A DNA stretch of 64,000 nucleotides from Priestia megaterium (GTDB taxonomy: Bacteria > Bacillota > Bacilli > Bacillales > Bacillaceae_H). Under the pieces are notes generated by a model. The model was not told the DNA's origin, did not search any database, and saw only the letters and a program-made list of their open reading frames with translations. The stretch is from positions 2,952,001 to 3,016,000 of the forward strand of contig NZ_CP085442.1 in assembly GCF_023824195.1 (NCBI RefSeq). The letters are read 5' to 3'. The first letter of the stretch is position 1. Each line of letters begins with the position of its first letter. A program made the position numbers and the translations under genes. Of the stretch, positions 1-8,761 are shown piece by piece.

Positions 1-245
1 TTTCAAAGGTTGTCAAAAATGAAAAAGGCCTTCACGGAGCTCCTGTTCAACGCTATTTCGGTGAATTAACCATTCATTTCACAGACAAGAATGGACAAGA
101 AACATACATTCGCTGTGAAACACCGAAAAAAAATCAATTTCACCTCATCTACCAGTACGATTTAATGAAAAGACAATTAAATAAGCGTCTTGGTCTTGAA
201 GATCAGCAGCCTTACCTTACTCTCCAAGAACCATACGAACTATAA
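1..245 (+). CDS. Hypothetical protein, C-terminal part (cut by window edge)
   Basis: An open frame enters from the left edge (codons in phase with position 3) and ends at TAA 243-245, giving about 80 C-terminal residues including RYFGELTIHFTDKNG, YQYDLMKRQLNKRLG and the terminus QEPYEL. Composition is soluble and charged, and the codon usage looks real (no internal stops, Lys/Glu/Gln rich). I do not recognise the family. The start and upstream context lie outside the window. A small membrane protein gene follows 80 bp downstream on the same strand and could share its transcript, as I see no terminator between them. Confidence 0.6.
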   Translation, partial: SKVVKNEKGLHGAPVQRYFGELTIHFTDKNGQETYIRCETPKKNQFHLIYQYDLMKRQLNKRLGLEDQQPYLTLQEPYEL

Positions 246-325
246 GAGAAAACCTCCCTTTTTCACATATTATTTCACTTCCCTGTACATACTAGAAGCG
301 AAACTGAAAATGGGAGGTCATTCCA

Positions 326-460
326 ATGGATTTCGTCCGTTTTTTGCAATATTTTTGTTCAATCGCCGGTGCTCTATGCTTAGGGTTTACCTACTATCAC
401 ATGTTCAAGCGTGACGCTCCGGTTAAAAAAGAAGAATCACAGCAAGGTGGAACTGATTGA
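326..460 (+). CDS. Small single-pass membrane protein, 44 aa
   Basis: ATG at 326 is preceded by a good ribosome binding site (GGGAGGTC, 312-319). The 44-residue product has one hydrophobic stretch (about residues 5-26, FLQYFCSIAGALCLGFTYYH) followed by a charged tail (FKRDAPVKKEESQQGGTD). This is typical of Bacillus small membrane proteins; I do not recognise a named family. The last 10 codons form the left arm of a strong terminator hairpin, so coding and termination signals overlap. Function unknown. Confidence 0.6.
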   Translation: MDFVRFLQYFCSIAGALCLGFTYYHMFKRDAPVKKEESQQGGTD

Positions 461-490
461 AGTTCTACTTGCTGTGATTCTTCTTTTTAT
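431..490. terminator. Bidirectional intrinsic terminator
   Basis: A perfect 16-bp inverted repeat (431-446 GAAGAATCACAGCAAG with 468-483) is followed by T-rich sequence at 484-488 and preceded by six A residues at 425-430. It can therefore end transcription of the small membrane protein gene on the plus strand and of ampS on the minus strand. The left arm lies inside the 3' end of the 44-aa gene. Confidence 0.85.
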
Positions 491-511
491 ATCAAAAGAT
501 TATCCCTTTTC

Positions 512-1744
512 TTAAAACGCCCAGTTCCCTTTTCTAAACACAGGCTCGCTTGTACCGTCAGCTTTAATGCCATCGATGTCCATTTCAGCTGAGCCAATCA
601 TGAAGTCAACGTGGGTGATGCTGTCGTTTGCTCCGTTTTGTGCTAGCTCTTCTTTAGACATCGTTTTTCCGCCTTCTAAACAGAAAGAGTACGAGCTGCC
701 GATCGCTAAGTGGTTGGATGCATTTTCATCAAACAGCGTATTGTAGAAAATGATGTTTGACTGAGAAATTGGCGATTGATGCGGTACTAAGGCTACTTCT
801 CCTAAGTATTTGGCACCTTCATCTGTTTCAATTAGGTGCTTTAATGTTTCTTCACCTTCTTCTGCTTTTACATCGACAATTTGTCCGTTTTCAAATGTTA
901 GCGTGAAGTTTTCAATTAAGTTCCCTGCGTAGCTAAGCGGTTTTGTGCTTGTTACTTGACCGTTTACGCCGTCTTTTTTTGGAAGTGTAAATACTTCTTC
1001 TGTTGGCATGTTGGCCATAAACGAGTTACCGTCTTCATTAACACTGCCTGCGCCAACCCAAATATGTTTGTCAGGAAGCTCAATTGTTAAATCTGTTCCT
1101 GGCGCTTTATAGTGAAGTTTAGAAAATTTCTTTTCATTTAAAATGTCTACTTTTTTATGTAATGAAGCGTTATGCTCTTCCCACGCGGCGACTGGATCTT
1201 CTTGGTCTACGCGCACGGATTTGAAAATAGCTTCCCACAGTTTTTCTTGCTGTTGTTCTTCTGGAACGTCAGGAAATACTTTAGCCGCCCAGTCTTTTGA
1301 AGGAACAGCTACAATGGACCAGCTGATTTTATCGGATTGGATCGCTTCACGGAATTTTTTCATTGCTTTTCCACTTACTTTTTGGAACGCAGCAATACGT
1401 TTGCCGTCTACTCCTTTTAGTAAGTCAGGACCGCTTGAAATTACAGATAAAACAGCGCCTCCGTTTTTAACAAGCTCTTCTCTTGCTTGAGCTTTCCAAG
1501 CAGGAAATTCATTAAATACAGATTCATCCGCTTTTTCATATTTCAAACGAACTAAATGATCGTCATGCCAGTCTACCTCAACAGACTGTGCTCCGGATTC
1601 ATACGCTTTTTTCGCAATTTCACGAACAAAATCAGCGGAAGAAATATCGGCATTAATGTTTAAAATTTGCCCTTTTTGAATGTTTACACCGACTTTTACA
1701 GCTAGTTCGGCGTACTTTTCAATATTGCGCTCAAACTGTTCCAT
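512..1744 (-). CDS. ampS: Aminopeptidase AmpS, M29 family metallopeptidase
   Basis: The 410-aa product has the usual length and architecture of cytosolic thermophilic-type (M29) aminopeptidases, which remove N-terminal residues using a two-metal centre. The family's metal-binding and catalytic positions are visible: Glu in ANMPTEEVFT (about 250), Glu in YLGEVALVP (about 316), His and Tyr in NASNHLAIGSSY (about 345-352), and His378 and Asp380 in THVDFMIG. The ATG start follows AAAGGAGATAAATT. It is monocistronic in appearance, with the bidirectional hairpin downstream. Identification rests on motif conservation; the peptide substrate is unknown. Confidence 0.92.
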   Translation of the reverse strand: MEQFERNIEKYAELAVKVGVNIQKGQILNINADISSADFVREIAKKAYESGAQSVEVDWHDDHLVRLKYEKADESVFNEFPAWKAQAREELVKNGGAVLSVISSGPDLLKGVDGKRIAAFQKVSGKAMKKFREAIQSDKISWSIVAVPSKDWAAKVFPDVPEEQQQEKLWEAIFKSVRVDQEDPVAAWEEHNASLHKKVDILNEKKFSKLHYKAPGTDLTIELPDKHIWVGAGSVNEDGNSFMANMPTEEVFTLPKKDGVNGQVTSTKPLSYAGNLIENFTLTFENGQIVDVKAEEGEETLKHLIETDEGAKYLGEVALVPHQSPISQSNIIFYNTLFDENASNHLAIGSSYSFCLEGGKTMSKEELAQNGANDSITHVDFMIGSAEMDIDGIKADGTSEPVFRKGNWAF

Positions 1745-1867
1745 AATTTATCTCCTTTACGTATATATTCTAACAACTTCATTGTATCATGAATAAAACG
1801 CCAATTAAAAATGCCAGCCTATAGTTTACATAATATAATTACGTTATTTTACAGATTATTATATAGC

Positions 1868-1902
1868 AAAAGTTTGTTCTCTAAGAATCAGAACAAACTT
1901 TT
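1868..1902 (-). terminator. Terminator of the glyoxylate operon
   Basis: A 13-bp inverted repeat (AAAAGTTTGTTCT 1868-1880 with 1890-1902) ends the minus-strand transcript right at the stop codon of the IclR gene. The T run is weak (TTTTGC) because the stem itself carries the T residues. Confidence 0.6.
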
Positions 1903-2682
1903 GTCTTTCACAGATTCAGTTTTGTAGCCGAGCCGCTCCGAAATGTTCTTGCCTATATCAACCATGCGTTCTTGAAGATAAGTTAATCGCTCATTTGTCA
2001 TACGCATAGTAGCACCAGAAATGCTGACTGCAGCAACGACTTGACCAAGGTGATCAAAAATAGGCGCTGCGATGCAGGTAATTCCGTATTCATTTTCTTC
2101 TAAATCCAGCGCATATCCTTTTCGTTTTACTTCTGAAAGTTCTCGAAGAAAGCTTTCTTCATCTGTAATGGTGTGATCGGTATGAGCTGGTAAACCTTTT
2201 CTTTCAAGAATGCTTGTTACCGTGTTAAGCGGTAAAAAAGCTAGAATAGCTTTACCGACAGACGTACAGTGCATAGGCGCTCTTTTCCCCACTTTTGAAT
2301 GCATGCGCAGCGTCTGATTGCCTTCTAATTTTTCAATATACACTACTTCACCTTGATCGTAGACAACAAGATGAATAACTTCATTTGTTTCACTTTCAAG
2401 TTCTTGCAAAAACGGTTTTGCTTCCGTTCGTAGATCAATAGAATCTAAAAGTTTTGAACTTACTTCTAAAAACTTATACCCAAGCTTGTACCGCCCGGTT
2501 TCTTGATCTTGTTCAATATAGCCGTACTGAGCAAGAGTAGTTAGAATACGATATACGGAGCTTTTGTTGATATCCATTTGCTTTGCAATTTCTGTGACGC
2601 CTACCCCTTCTCTTTCCATGCTGACAATTGTGACGATATCCAACGCCCGGCTTACAGACTTCACCATGTTTTCTCTCTCCAT
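1888..2682 (-). CDS. IclR-family transcriptional regulator
   Basis: The 264-aa protein has an N-terminal winged helix-turn-helix (VTEIAKQMDINKSSVYRIL, about residues 28-46) and a C-terminal IclR effector-binding domain (MHCTSVGKAILAFL; later ENEYGITCIAAPIFD). The start chosen is ATG 2682, because AAAGGAG lies 7 nt upstream; an in-frame ATG at 2721 lacks a ribosome binding site. It is the last gene of the malate synthase-FAH transcript, 51 bp after the FAH gene. By position it probably regulates the surrounding glycolate/glyoxylate genes, perhaps sensing glyoxylate or a related acid; this is inference. IclR proteins of glyoxylate pathways are known in enterics. Confidence 0.9.
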   Translation of the reverse strand: MERENMVKSVSRALDIVTIVSMEREGVGVTEIAKQMDINKSSVYRILTTLAQYGYIEQDQETGRYKLGYKFLEVSSKLLDSIDLRTEAKPFLQELESETNEVIHLVVYDQGEVVYIEKLEGNQTLRMHSKVGKRAPMHCTSVGKAILAFLPLNTVTSILERKGLPAHTDHTITDEESFLRELSEVKRKGYALDLEENEYGITCIAAPIFDHLGQVVAAVSISGATMRMTNERLTYLQERMVDIGKNISERLGYKTESVKDKSLF

Positions 2683-2733
2683 TTTTCTCTCTCCTTTATG
2701 TGTCGTGTTACTGCCGGGCATTTTTTATCACTC

Positions 2734-3510
2734 TTATACGTTTACACGTTCTTTCTCTGCAACAAACGGATTTTGGAGGGTCCCAATTTCTCGGATGGTG
2801 CATTCAATGACATCGTTTGCGCTTACCAGTTCCGCGCCGACCGGACTTCCTGTTAAAACCACATCTCCCGGCTTAAGGGTCATAACAGTAGAAAGGTAAG
2901 CAATCATTTGCTCAACGGAAATAATCATTAAATCTGTCGAGCTGTTTTGTTTTTCAACGCCATTTAAAAACGCTTTTACATGAATGGATTTAAAATCAAG
3001 CTCCGTTTCGATTACGGGGCCAAGAGGCGTAAATGAATCAAAGGATTTTCCAATGGTCCAGTGCCCGTCTTCATGAAAATAATCCGGAGCCGTTACATCG
3101 TTTCCAATTGTATACCCAAATATATAGTCCAGCACGTCTTCTTTTGCGATGTTCTTTGCTTCTTTTCCAATAATAACTGCAAGCTCAGACTCAAACTTGA
3201 CGTGCTTAATCGCAGTTGGAATGACAATGTCCTCGTTTGGACCGATCACAGAAGATACGGGCTTAAAAAAGAAGACAGGAATAGAAGGCAGTTCTTTTGG
3301 AAGCTCCACCTTTGCGGCTGCATAATTTGCGCCTATTCCAATAATTTGATTTGGCTCTAAAGGAGCCAAAAGCCTTACTTCACTCAGTGAAAAAGTCTGT
3401 CCTGTATAGTCCCATTTCTCAAATATATTTCCTTTAATGACGCTGATCGTATCCTCTTTTAGTACACCTGTATGACGGCTATCTTGTACAGCGAACCTTA
3501 CAAATTTCAT
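2734..3510 (-). CDS. Fumarylacetoacetate hydrolase (FAH) family protein
   Basis: The 258-aa protein matches the FAH fold used by 2-hydroxyhepta-2,4-diene-1,7-dioate isomerases, acylpyruvases and oxaloacetate decarboxylases. The metal-binding triad is present as FESELAVIIGK (two Glu) and GNDVTAPDYF (Asp), with the usual PNQIIGIGANYAAA and TGSPVGA elements. It lies between malate synthase G and the IclR regulator, in an apparent operon (106 bp after glcB, 51 bp before the regulator). The context suggests a 2-oxo or 2-hydroxy acid side reaction of glyoxylate metabolism, for instance oxaloacetate or acylpyruvate cleavage. Substrate cannot be read from the sequence. Confidence 0.88.
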   Translation of the reverse strand: MKFVRFAVQDSRHTGVLKEDTISVIKGNIFEKWDYTGQTFSLSEVRLLAPLEPNQIIGIGANYAAAKVELPKELPSIPVFFFKPVSSVIGPNEDIVIPTAIKHVKFESELAVIIGKEAKNIAKEDVLDYIFGYTIGNDVTAPDYFHEDGHWTIGKSFDSFTPLGPVIETELDFKSIHVKAFLNGVEKQNSSTDLMIISVEQMIAYLSTVMTLKPGDVVLTGSPVGAELVSANDVIECTIREIGTLQNPFVAEKERVNV

Positions 3511-3616
3511 GACATAACTCCTTTTCCCATTTGCTTGATTTTAATAAGGATAGTGGATAGTCAGATTCTTAAGATGTAAGTACAGCCTGCCATCCCTATG
3601 CTGACAGGCCGTTTCT

Positions 3617-5794
3617 TTACTGTTTTATAGCTGCTTTTGCCTTTGCTTCGATACGGCGGCGGTGTAAAATGGGCTCCGTATAGCCGTTTGGCTGATCATA
3701 GCCTTGAAATACTAAATCGCAGGCTGCCTGAAAAGCAATGGATGTGCTGTAGTTCGTTGCCATTGGCTGATACAAAGGATCATTTTCATTTTGTTGATCC
3801 ACTACTTTTGCCATTCGCTTTAATGTTTCCGTTACTTGTTCTTTTGTACAAATTCCATGATGAAGCCAGTTAGCTACGTGCTGACTGGAAATACGCAGCG
3901 TTGCCCGGTCTTCCATTAGCCCTACATTATTAATATCCGGTACTTTTGAGCACCCTACTCCTTGGTCGACCCATCTTACTACATAACCAAGTATTCCTTG
4001 AGCGTTGTTGTCGAGCTCCTGCTGGATTTCATCTTTGCTCCAATTTGGTTTTTCTGCTACAGGAATTTGCAAAATGTCATCTTGTAAATCAGTAGACTGA
4101 GTAAGCAGTTCATTTTGAACATCTCTTACATCAATTTGATGATAGTGAAGAGCATGAAGCGTTGCTGCAGTTGGTGAAGGCACCCATGCCGTATTCGCTC
4201 CTGCTTTTAAATGCCCTACTTTTTGTTTAAGCATTTCCGCCATCATATCCGGCATTGCCCACATTCCTTTTCCGATTTGAGCGCGGCCTTGGAACCCGCT
4301 TGCTAATCCTACATTTACATTGGACTGCTCATAGCCTTGAAGCCATTTAGACGCTTTCATATCATTTTTACGAATAACAGCGCCTGCTTCCATTGAGGTA
4401 TGAATTTCGTCACCTGTTCGATCCAAGAATCCAGTATTAATAAAAGCCACTCGGTCTTTTACTTCTTTGATACACGCTTTTAAATTAAGCGTCGTGCGGC
4501 GCTCTTCGTCCATTACGCCAATTTTAATCGTATGACGCTCAAGCCCTAGCATATCTTCAATTGAATTAAATAACGTGTTGGCAAAAGCCACTTCTTTGGA
4601 GCCGTGCATTTTCGGTTTAACGATATAGATAGAGCTCTTTTGAGAATTTTGATACGTACCGTTTTTAAGCAAGGTGTGTTTGGCAATTAAACTAGTAATC
4701 ACGCTGTCTAAAATACCTTCATAGATTTCGTTGCCATCTCGATCTAAAACAGCGCTGTTTGTCATTAAATGCCCAACGTTTCGAACAAACATAAGCGAAC
4801 GGCCAGACAGTGAAATCTTTTTCTTGTCGGGAGAAACATAGGTACGGTCTGGATTTAAACGCCTTGTCATGTTTTGACTTCCTTTTTTAAAAGTAGACGT
4901 CAAATCACCTTTCATTAATCCTAGCCAGTTGCGGTAAACATCTACTTTATCTTCTGCGTCTACTGCGGCTACTGAATCTTCACAGTCCATAATCGTCGTA
5001 AGAGCTGCTTCCATTAAAATATCTTTTACACCCGCATCGTCTGTTTTACCAATCGAATCCGCACGATCAATTTGAACTTCAAAATGCAGGCCGTTGTTTT
5101 TGAATAAAAGAGCATCAGGGCTTTCTTCTTCTCCTTGATACCCTACAAATTTCTCTTCTTCCTGTAATTCTGTTAAACTGCCATCGTTTAATTGAGCGAC
5201 TAGCTTTCCATTTTCAAGGCTGTACTGAACCACTTCCGCATGAGAAGACTGAACGAGCGGAACCACTTCATCAAGAAAATTCTTCGCAAACGCAATAACT
5301 TTTTCTCCTCGAATTGGATTATAAGAACTCGTACGCGAAGCTCCATTCTCTTCACTGATTGCATCAGTGCCGTAAAGAGCATCATAGAGACTTCCCCAAC
5401 GTGCATTAGCAGCGTTGATAGCATACCGAGCGTTATTCACTGGTACAACAAGCTGTGGTCCTGCTTGATAGGCAATTTCGCTGTCTACTCCTTCTGTACC
5501 AATAAGAAAATCTTCTGCCTTGTCTTCTAAATAGCCAATTCTCGTTAAAAACGATTTGTATTCGTTAAAGTCACCGTCAGGATTTTCTTGATGCCACGCA
5601 TTAATTTGAGCTTGCAGCTGATCACGTTTTTCTAACAAACGTTTATTTACGGGTGTTAACTCTGTTACTAACGCTTCAAAATCAGACCAAAAATTTTCTG
5701 TACTTAGGCCGCTGCCCGGAAGAGCTTCCTCATTGATAAATTGATAGAGAACTGGAGCTACTTTCAGATTTCCAACTTGTTTGTAGTTTGTCAC
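3617..5794 (-). CDS. glcB: Malate synthase G
   Basis: The 725-aa protein condenses glyoxylate with acetyl-CoA to malate in the cytosol. Length matches the monomeric G isoform (about 720 aa), not the shorter A isoform. Hallmarks seen are [18 protein letters not shown] (acidic metal-binding segment), NHMxx-like [43 protein letters not shown] and [19 protein letters not shown]. The GTG start at 5794 is 9 nt after AGGAGG. It opens the second half of the glycolate locus behind its own promoter (5929-5957), with a cre-like site and an inverted repeat in the leader. It converts the glyoxylate produced by GlcDEF. Confidence 0.96.
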   Translation of the reverse strand: MTNYKQVGNLKVAPVLYQFINEEALPGSGLSTENFWSDFEALVTELTPVNKRLLEKRDQLQAQINAWHQENPDGDFNEYKSFLTRIGYLEDKAEDFLIGTEGVDSEIAYQAGPQLVVPVNNARYAINAANARWGSLYDALYGTDAISEENGASRTSSYNPIRGEKVIAFAKNFLDEVVPLVQSSHAEVVQYSLENGKLVAQLNDGSLTELQEEEKFVGYQGEEESPDALLFKNNGLHFEVQIDRADSIGKTDDAGVKDILMEAALTTIMDCEDSVAAVDAEDKVDVYRNWLGLMKGDLTSTFKKGSQNMTRRLNPDRTYVSPDKKKISLSGRSLMFVRNVGHLMTNSAVLDRDGNEIYEGILDSVITSLIAKHTLLKNGTYQNSQKSSIYIVKPKMHGSKEVAFANTLFNSIEDMLGLERHTIKIGVMDEERRTTLNLKACIKEVKDRVAFINTGFLDRTGDEIHTSMEAGAVIRKNDMKASKWLQGYEQSNVNVGLASGFQGRAQIGKGMWAMPDMMAEMLKQKVGHLKAGANTAWVPSPTAATLHALHYHQIDVRDVQNELLTQSTDLQDDILQIPVAEKPNWSKDEIQQELDNNAQGILGYVVRWVDQGVGCSKVPDINNVGLMEDRATLRISSQHVANWLHHGICTKEQVTETLKRMAKVVDQQNENDPLYQPMATNYSTSIAFQAACDLVFQGYDQPNGYTEPILHRRRIEAKAKAAIKQ

Positions 5795-5832
5795 CGTCTG
5801 TTTCCTCCTCTTACTCTTTTACATTTTAAAAT

Positions 5833-5846
5833 TGGACACGCTTTCA
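5833..5846 (-). promoter_or_regulatory. cre-like CcpA site in the glcB leader
   Basis: On the minus strand the site reads TGAAAGCGTGTCCA, 12 of 14 matches to the cre consensus TGWAANCGNTNWCA. It lies between the glcB promoter and start codon, where CcpA binding would act as a roadblock. Moderately supported. Confidence 0.5.
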
Positions 5847-5886
5847 TTCCTTTTTGCTAAAATGGTTAAGATGAACATATGCGGTT

Positions 5887-5907
5887 CTGTTTCTTATTGC
5901 GAAACAG
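5887..5907. promoter_or_regulatory. Perfect inverted repeat, candidate IclR operator
   Basis: CTGTTTC-N7-GAAACAG is a perfect 7-bp inverted repeat. It begins about 15 nt downstream of the inferred glcB transcription start, a typical repressor position. The operon encodes an IclR regulator, so this is a candidate operator; no copy of the same motif was found at the glcE/permease promoters. Confidence 0.4.
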
Positions 5908-5928
5908 CGTTTTATTTTTGTTAAAAAA

Positions 5929-5957
5929 ATCATATCATCGAGCGAATGTATTTTCAA
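5929..5957 (-). promoter_or_regulatory. Sigma-A promoter for glcB-FAH-iclR
   Basis: Minus strand: -35 TTGAAA (5957-5952), 17-nt spacer, -10 TATGAT (5934-5929). It lies in the 170-bp gap after glcD and fits the consensus well, so glcB and the two genes after it can be transcribed separately from glcEFD. Confidence 0.65.
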
Positions 5958-5964
5958 GAATTTT

Positions 5965-7416
5965 CTAAAAATATTCTACTTTTTTCTTTTCTTTTTTGAC
6001 TTCAGCGCAGCGGCTCGGACTTGGAAAAAGCTTTCCTGCATTTAATAGATTTTTAGGATTAAATACTTCTCGTATATTCATTTGTGCTTGAATTTCATCT
6101 TCATTGAAAACAAATCGCATTTCTTCTTTTTTTTCAATGCCCACGCCGTGTTCGCCGGTAATCGTTCCTCCTACTTCTGCACATACTTGCAAACATGCGC
6201 TTCCGGCGTCGAGTGCTTTTTCAGTTTCCCCTGGCTTTCTAGCATCAAATAATACAAGCGGATGCAAGTTCCCGTCTCCAGCGTGAAAGATATTGGCAAT
6301 GCGAAGGCCAGATTCTTCGCTAATTTTGTTGATTCGCTTCAGCACTTGAGGCAGTTTACTTCTTGGAATGACGCCGTCTTGTACGAGATAGTCAGGGGAT
6401 ATAGCTCCCATCGCTCCAAACCCTGTTTTACGATTTGCCCACCACCTCGCGCGCTCTTCTTCACTTTCAGCTACTTTCACTTCTCGTACGTTTTGTTTTT
6501 TACATACGTCTAAAATACGAAGGATTTGCTCTTCTATACCGGCTGAAATGCCGTCTACTTCAATTAATAAAAGAGCTTCAATATCTCTAGGGTGTCCGAC
6601 TGGAAATGCAGCAGCTTCCACTCCTTCAATGGCGGTTTTATCCATCATTTCAAGCGCAGCAGGCACAATGCCGGCTGATATAATGTCCGATACCGCTTGA
6701 CTGCCGTCTTCTACGCGGTCGAAATAGGCAAGAACCGTTTGTTTTGCTTCCGGATTTTTCAAAATGCGCACAGTAATTTTTGTAACGATTCCTAACGTCC
6801 CTTCTGATCCTGTTAAAAGCCCTAATAAATCATATCCCGGTTCATCCGGAATACCTTGCTTGCCAAGTTCAATTACATCTCCATTTGGAAGCACCACTTC
6901 TAACCCTAAAATATGGTTGGTTGTTACTCCATATTTAAGACAGTGAGCTCCTCCTGCGTTTTCTGCTACATTTCCACCAATGGTGCAGCAATACTGACTC
7001 GAAGGATCCGGTGCATAATAATATCCTTTTTCAGAGATTGAATTGGTTAATCTAAGATTAATAAATCCCGGCTCTACAACGGCACGCCTGTTTTCATAGT
7101 CGACGCTAAGAAGTCGCTTCATTTTCACTAAACTAATAACCACTTCGTTATTAAGCGGAATCGCTCCTCCGCTCAGCCCTGTCCCTGCTCCTCTTGCCAG
7201 AAAAGGCAAATCATTTTCATTGCAGTATTTAACAATGCTAGAAACTTCTTTCGTATTTTTAGGAAATACCACCGCTTTAGGCAAATGTCTATGAATAGTA
7301 AACCCATCGCAGTCGTATGCAAGCAAATCTTCTTTGTGATACAAAATAGAATGAGGGTCTACTAGTTGAGAAAGATTTTTCACATGAAGATCTTTTATTC
7401 TATTTTTCTTCAACAC
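5965..7416 (-). CDS. glcD: Glycolate oxidase subunit GlcD (FAD-linked)
   Basis: The 483-aa flavoprotein is the catalytic FAD subunit that oxidises glycolate (or D-lactate) to glyoxylate. The PCMH-type FAD domain is seen as GAGTGLSGG (about 76-84) and CCTIGGNVAENAGG (about 143-156). The C-terminal oxidase domain has HAGDGNLHPLV and GTITGEHGVG. The GTG start at 7416 has AGGAGG 9 nt upstream and overlaps the end of glcF by 17 nt, implying translational coupling. The order glcE-glcF-glcD is reversed relative to E. coli glcDEF. The presence of a separate glcE supports glycolate oxidase over a stand-alone D-lactate dehydrogenase. Confidence 0.93.
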   Translation of the reverse strand: MLKKNRIKDLHVKNLSQLVDPHSILYHKEDLLAYDCDGFTIHRHLPKAVVFPKNTKEVSSIVKYCNENDLPFLARGAGTGLSGGAIPLNNEVVISLVKMKRLLSVDYENRRAVVEPGFINLRLTNSISEKGYYYAPDPSSQYCCTIGGNVAENAGGAHCLKYGVTTNHILGLEVVLPNGDVIELGKQGIPDEPGYDLLGLLTGSEGTLGIVTKITVRILKNPEAKQTVLAYFDRVEDGSQAVSDIISAGIVPAALEMMDKTAIEGVEAAAFPVGHPRDIEALLLIEVDGISAGIEEQILRILDVCKKQNVREVKVAESEEERARWWANRKTGFGAMGAISPDYLVQDGVIPRSKLPQVLKRINKISEESGLRIANIFHAGDGNLHPLVLFDARKPGETEKALDAGSACLQVCAEVGGTITGEHGVGIEKKEEMRFVFNEDEIQAQMNIREVFNPKNLLNAGKLFPSPSRCAEVKKEKKKVEYF

Positions 7417-8761
7417 GTTGTGCTTCCTCCTCTTCTTTTTGATAGGCCCACTCTAAAAGCTGTACCGTGTGAACAATTTGCTGACTTCGTCCATATTTTT
7501 TCACTCCTACTGCCATCTGCAGCATGCATCCCGGGTTTCCCATTGAAATCATTTCTACGTCATGAGGCACGTGTTCCATTTTACTTTGAAGCACAGCTCC
7601 CGCCATATCAGGATTTGTTAAATTATAAATTCCTGCACTTCCACAGCATCGGTCCGCATTAGCCATATGAACCATTTCCACTCCTGGAATAGAAAGTAAA
7701 ATATCTCTTGGTTCTTCTCTAACTCCTTGACCATGAGCTAAATGACAAGCATCGTGATACGTAATGCGCTTATGCAGCTTTGCCTGCGGGGGGCGGTATC
7801 CCGTATCGTGAAGGTATTTTGAAATATCCTGGACTTTTTCAGCAAAGACTTCGGCTTTTTCAAGCCACTCTTGCTCTTCTTCTCTAAATAGTTCGGGATA
7901 CTCTTTTAACATGCAGCCGCATCCCGCAGCGTTTACAATAATGGTATCGGCATGCTGAAACGCCTCTATATTTTTTTTTGCAAGCTTCCTTCCCATGTCT
8001 CGGTCTCCTGCATGAACGTGCAAAGCACCACAGCATGTCTGAGACGGAGGAATAACGACGTCGTTTCCGTTTCTTCTTAATACATTAAGAGTCGCTTCGT
8101 TAATATCACTGAACATGACGTCCATGATGCAGCCGGTTAAAAAAGCCACTTCTGCTTTTCTGTCGGCTTTTGCTTTTAAAACGCGTTTCTTTTTATATTT
8201 TTTACGAACAGAACGGGTAATTTTAGGCATTACATGTTCTATTTCTGCTAGATGTGTCGGCATCATATTTAACATGCCAGTTGTGCGCATCATTTTTTGC
8301 ATCCCGCTTTTTTGGTACAGCTTCAATAAGCTTCCTGCAGCTTCTAAGCGGTGAGAATGAGGAAAAAGTTCCTTAAGAAAAAATTTGCTGATCATCCCTT
8401 TCCACCCGGTCAAAGGCATCGCCTGACGAATTTGGCCGCGGGCTTCTTCAATGAGTCCGCCAACGTCTACATTTGCAGGGCAAGCAGTTGTACAGGCACG
8501 GCAGTCCAAACAGGCAAAAACAGGGTCTGTAAACTGCTCATTTACGTTTATTTTTCCTTCTGCTACCGATTTGATAAGATGCACGCGTCCTCTTGGTGAA
8601 TGCTGTTCTTGCCCCGTTAGTTCATAAGTAGGACAAGACTCCAAGCACATTCCGCAGTGTACACAATCCGCCCATTTTTTTTCGTCTGGCGCGTCTTTCC
8701 ACAAATAATTGCTGACGCTTTGACATGGAGCATCTTTGATATCCGCCTTAGCTGAATTCAC
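7400..8761 (-). CDS. glcF: Glycolate oxidase iron-sulfur subunit GlcF
   Basis: The 453-aa protein carries electrons from the GlcD/GlcE flavins toward the respiratory chain. Two 4Fe-4S motifs are visible: C33-x2-C36-x2-C39-x3-C43 and C84-x2-C87-x2-C90-x3-C94. Two CCG domains follow (SQTCCGALHVHAGD and NADRCCGSAGIYN). The start is GTG directly after the TAA stop of glcE (stop and start adjacent), with AGGAGG inside the end of glcE. The tight packing supports one operon and a stoichiometric complex. It probably acts at the membrane inner face, though no membrane segment is evident. Confidence 0.93.
   Translation of the reverse strand: MNSAKADIKDAPCQSVSNYLWKDAPDEKKWADCVHCGMCLESCPTYELTGQEQHSPRGRVHLIKSVAEGKINVNEQFTDPVFACLDCRACTTACPANVDVGGLIEEARGQIRQAMPLTGWKGMISKFFLKELFPHSHRLEAAGSLLKLYQKSGMQKMMRTTGMLNMMPTHLAEIEHVMPKITRSVRKKYKKKRVLKAKADRKAEVAFLTGCIMDVMFSDINEATLNVLRRNGNDVVIPPSQTCCGALHVHAGDRDMGRKLAKKNIEAFQHADTIIVNAAGCGCMLKEYPELFREEEQEWLEKAEVFAEKVQDISKYLHDTGYRPPQAKLHKRITYHDACHLAHGQGVREEPRDILLSIPGVEMVHMANADRCCGSAGIYNLTNPDMAGAVLQSKMEHVPHDVEMISMGNPGCMLQMAVGVKKYGRSQQIVHTVQLLEWAYQKEEEEAQRVEEK

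Noticed and set aside
2683..2721. Longer N-terminus for the IclR protein (MPGSNTTHKGERK).
   Set aside because: The AAAGGAG site lies inside this stretch and matches the ATG at 2682.
3566..3600. GC-containing inverted repeat after malate synthase G (CAGCCTG...CAGGCCG).
   Set aside because: No T run follows, so it is not called as a terminator; it may lie within an operon.
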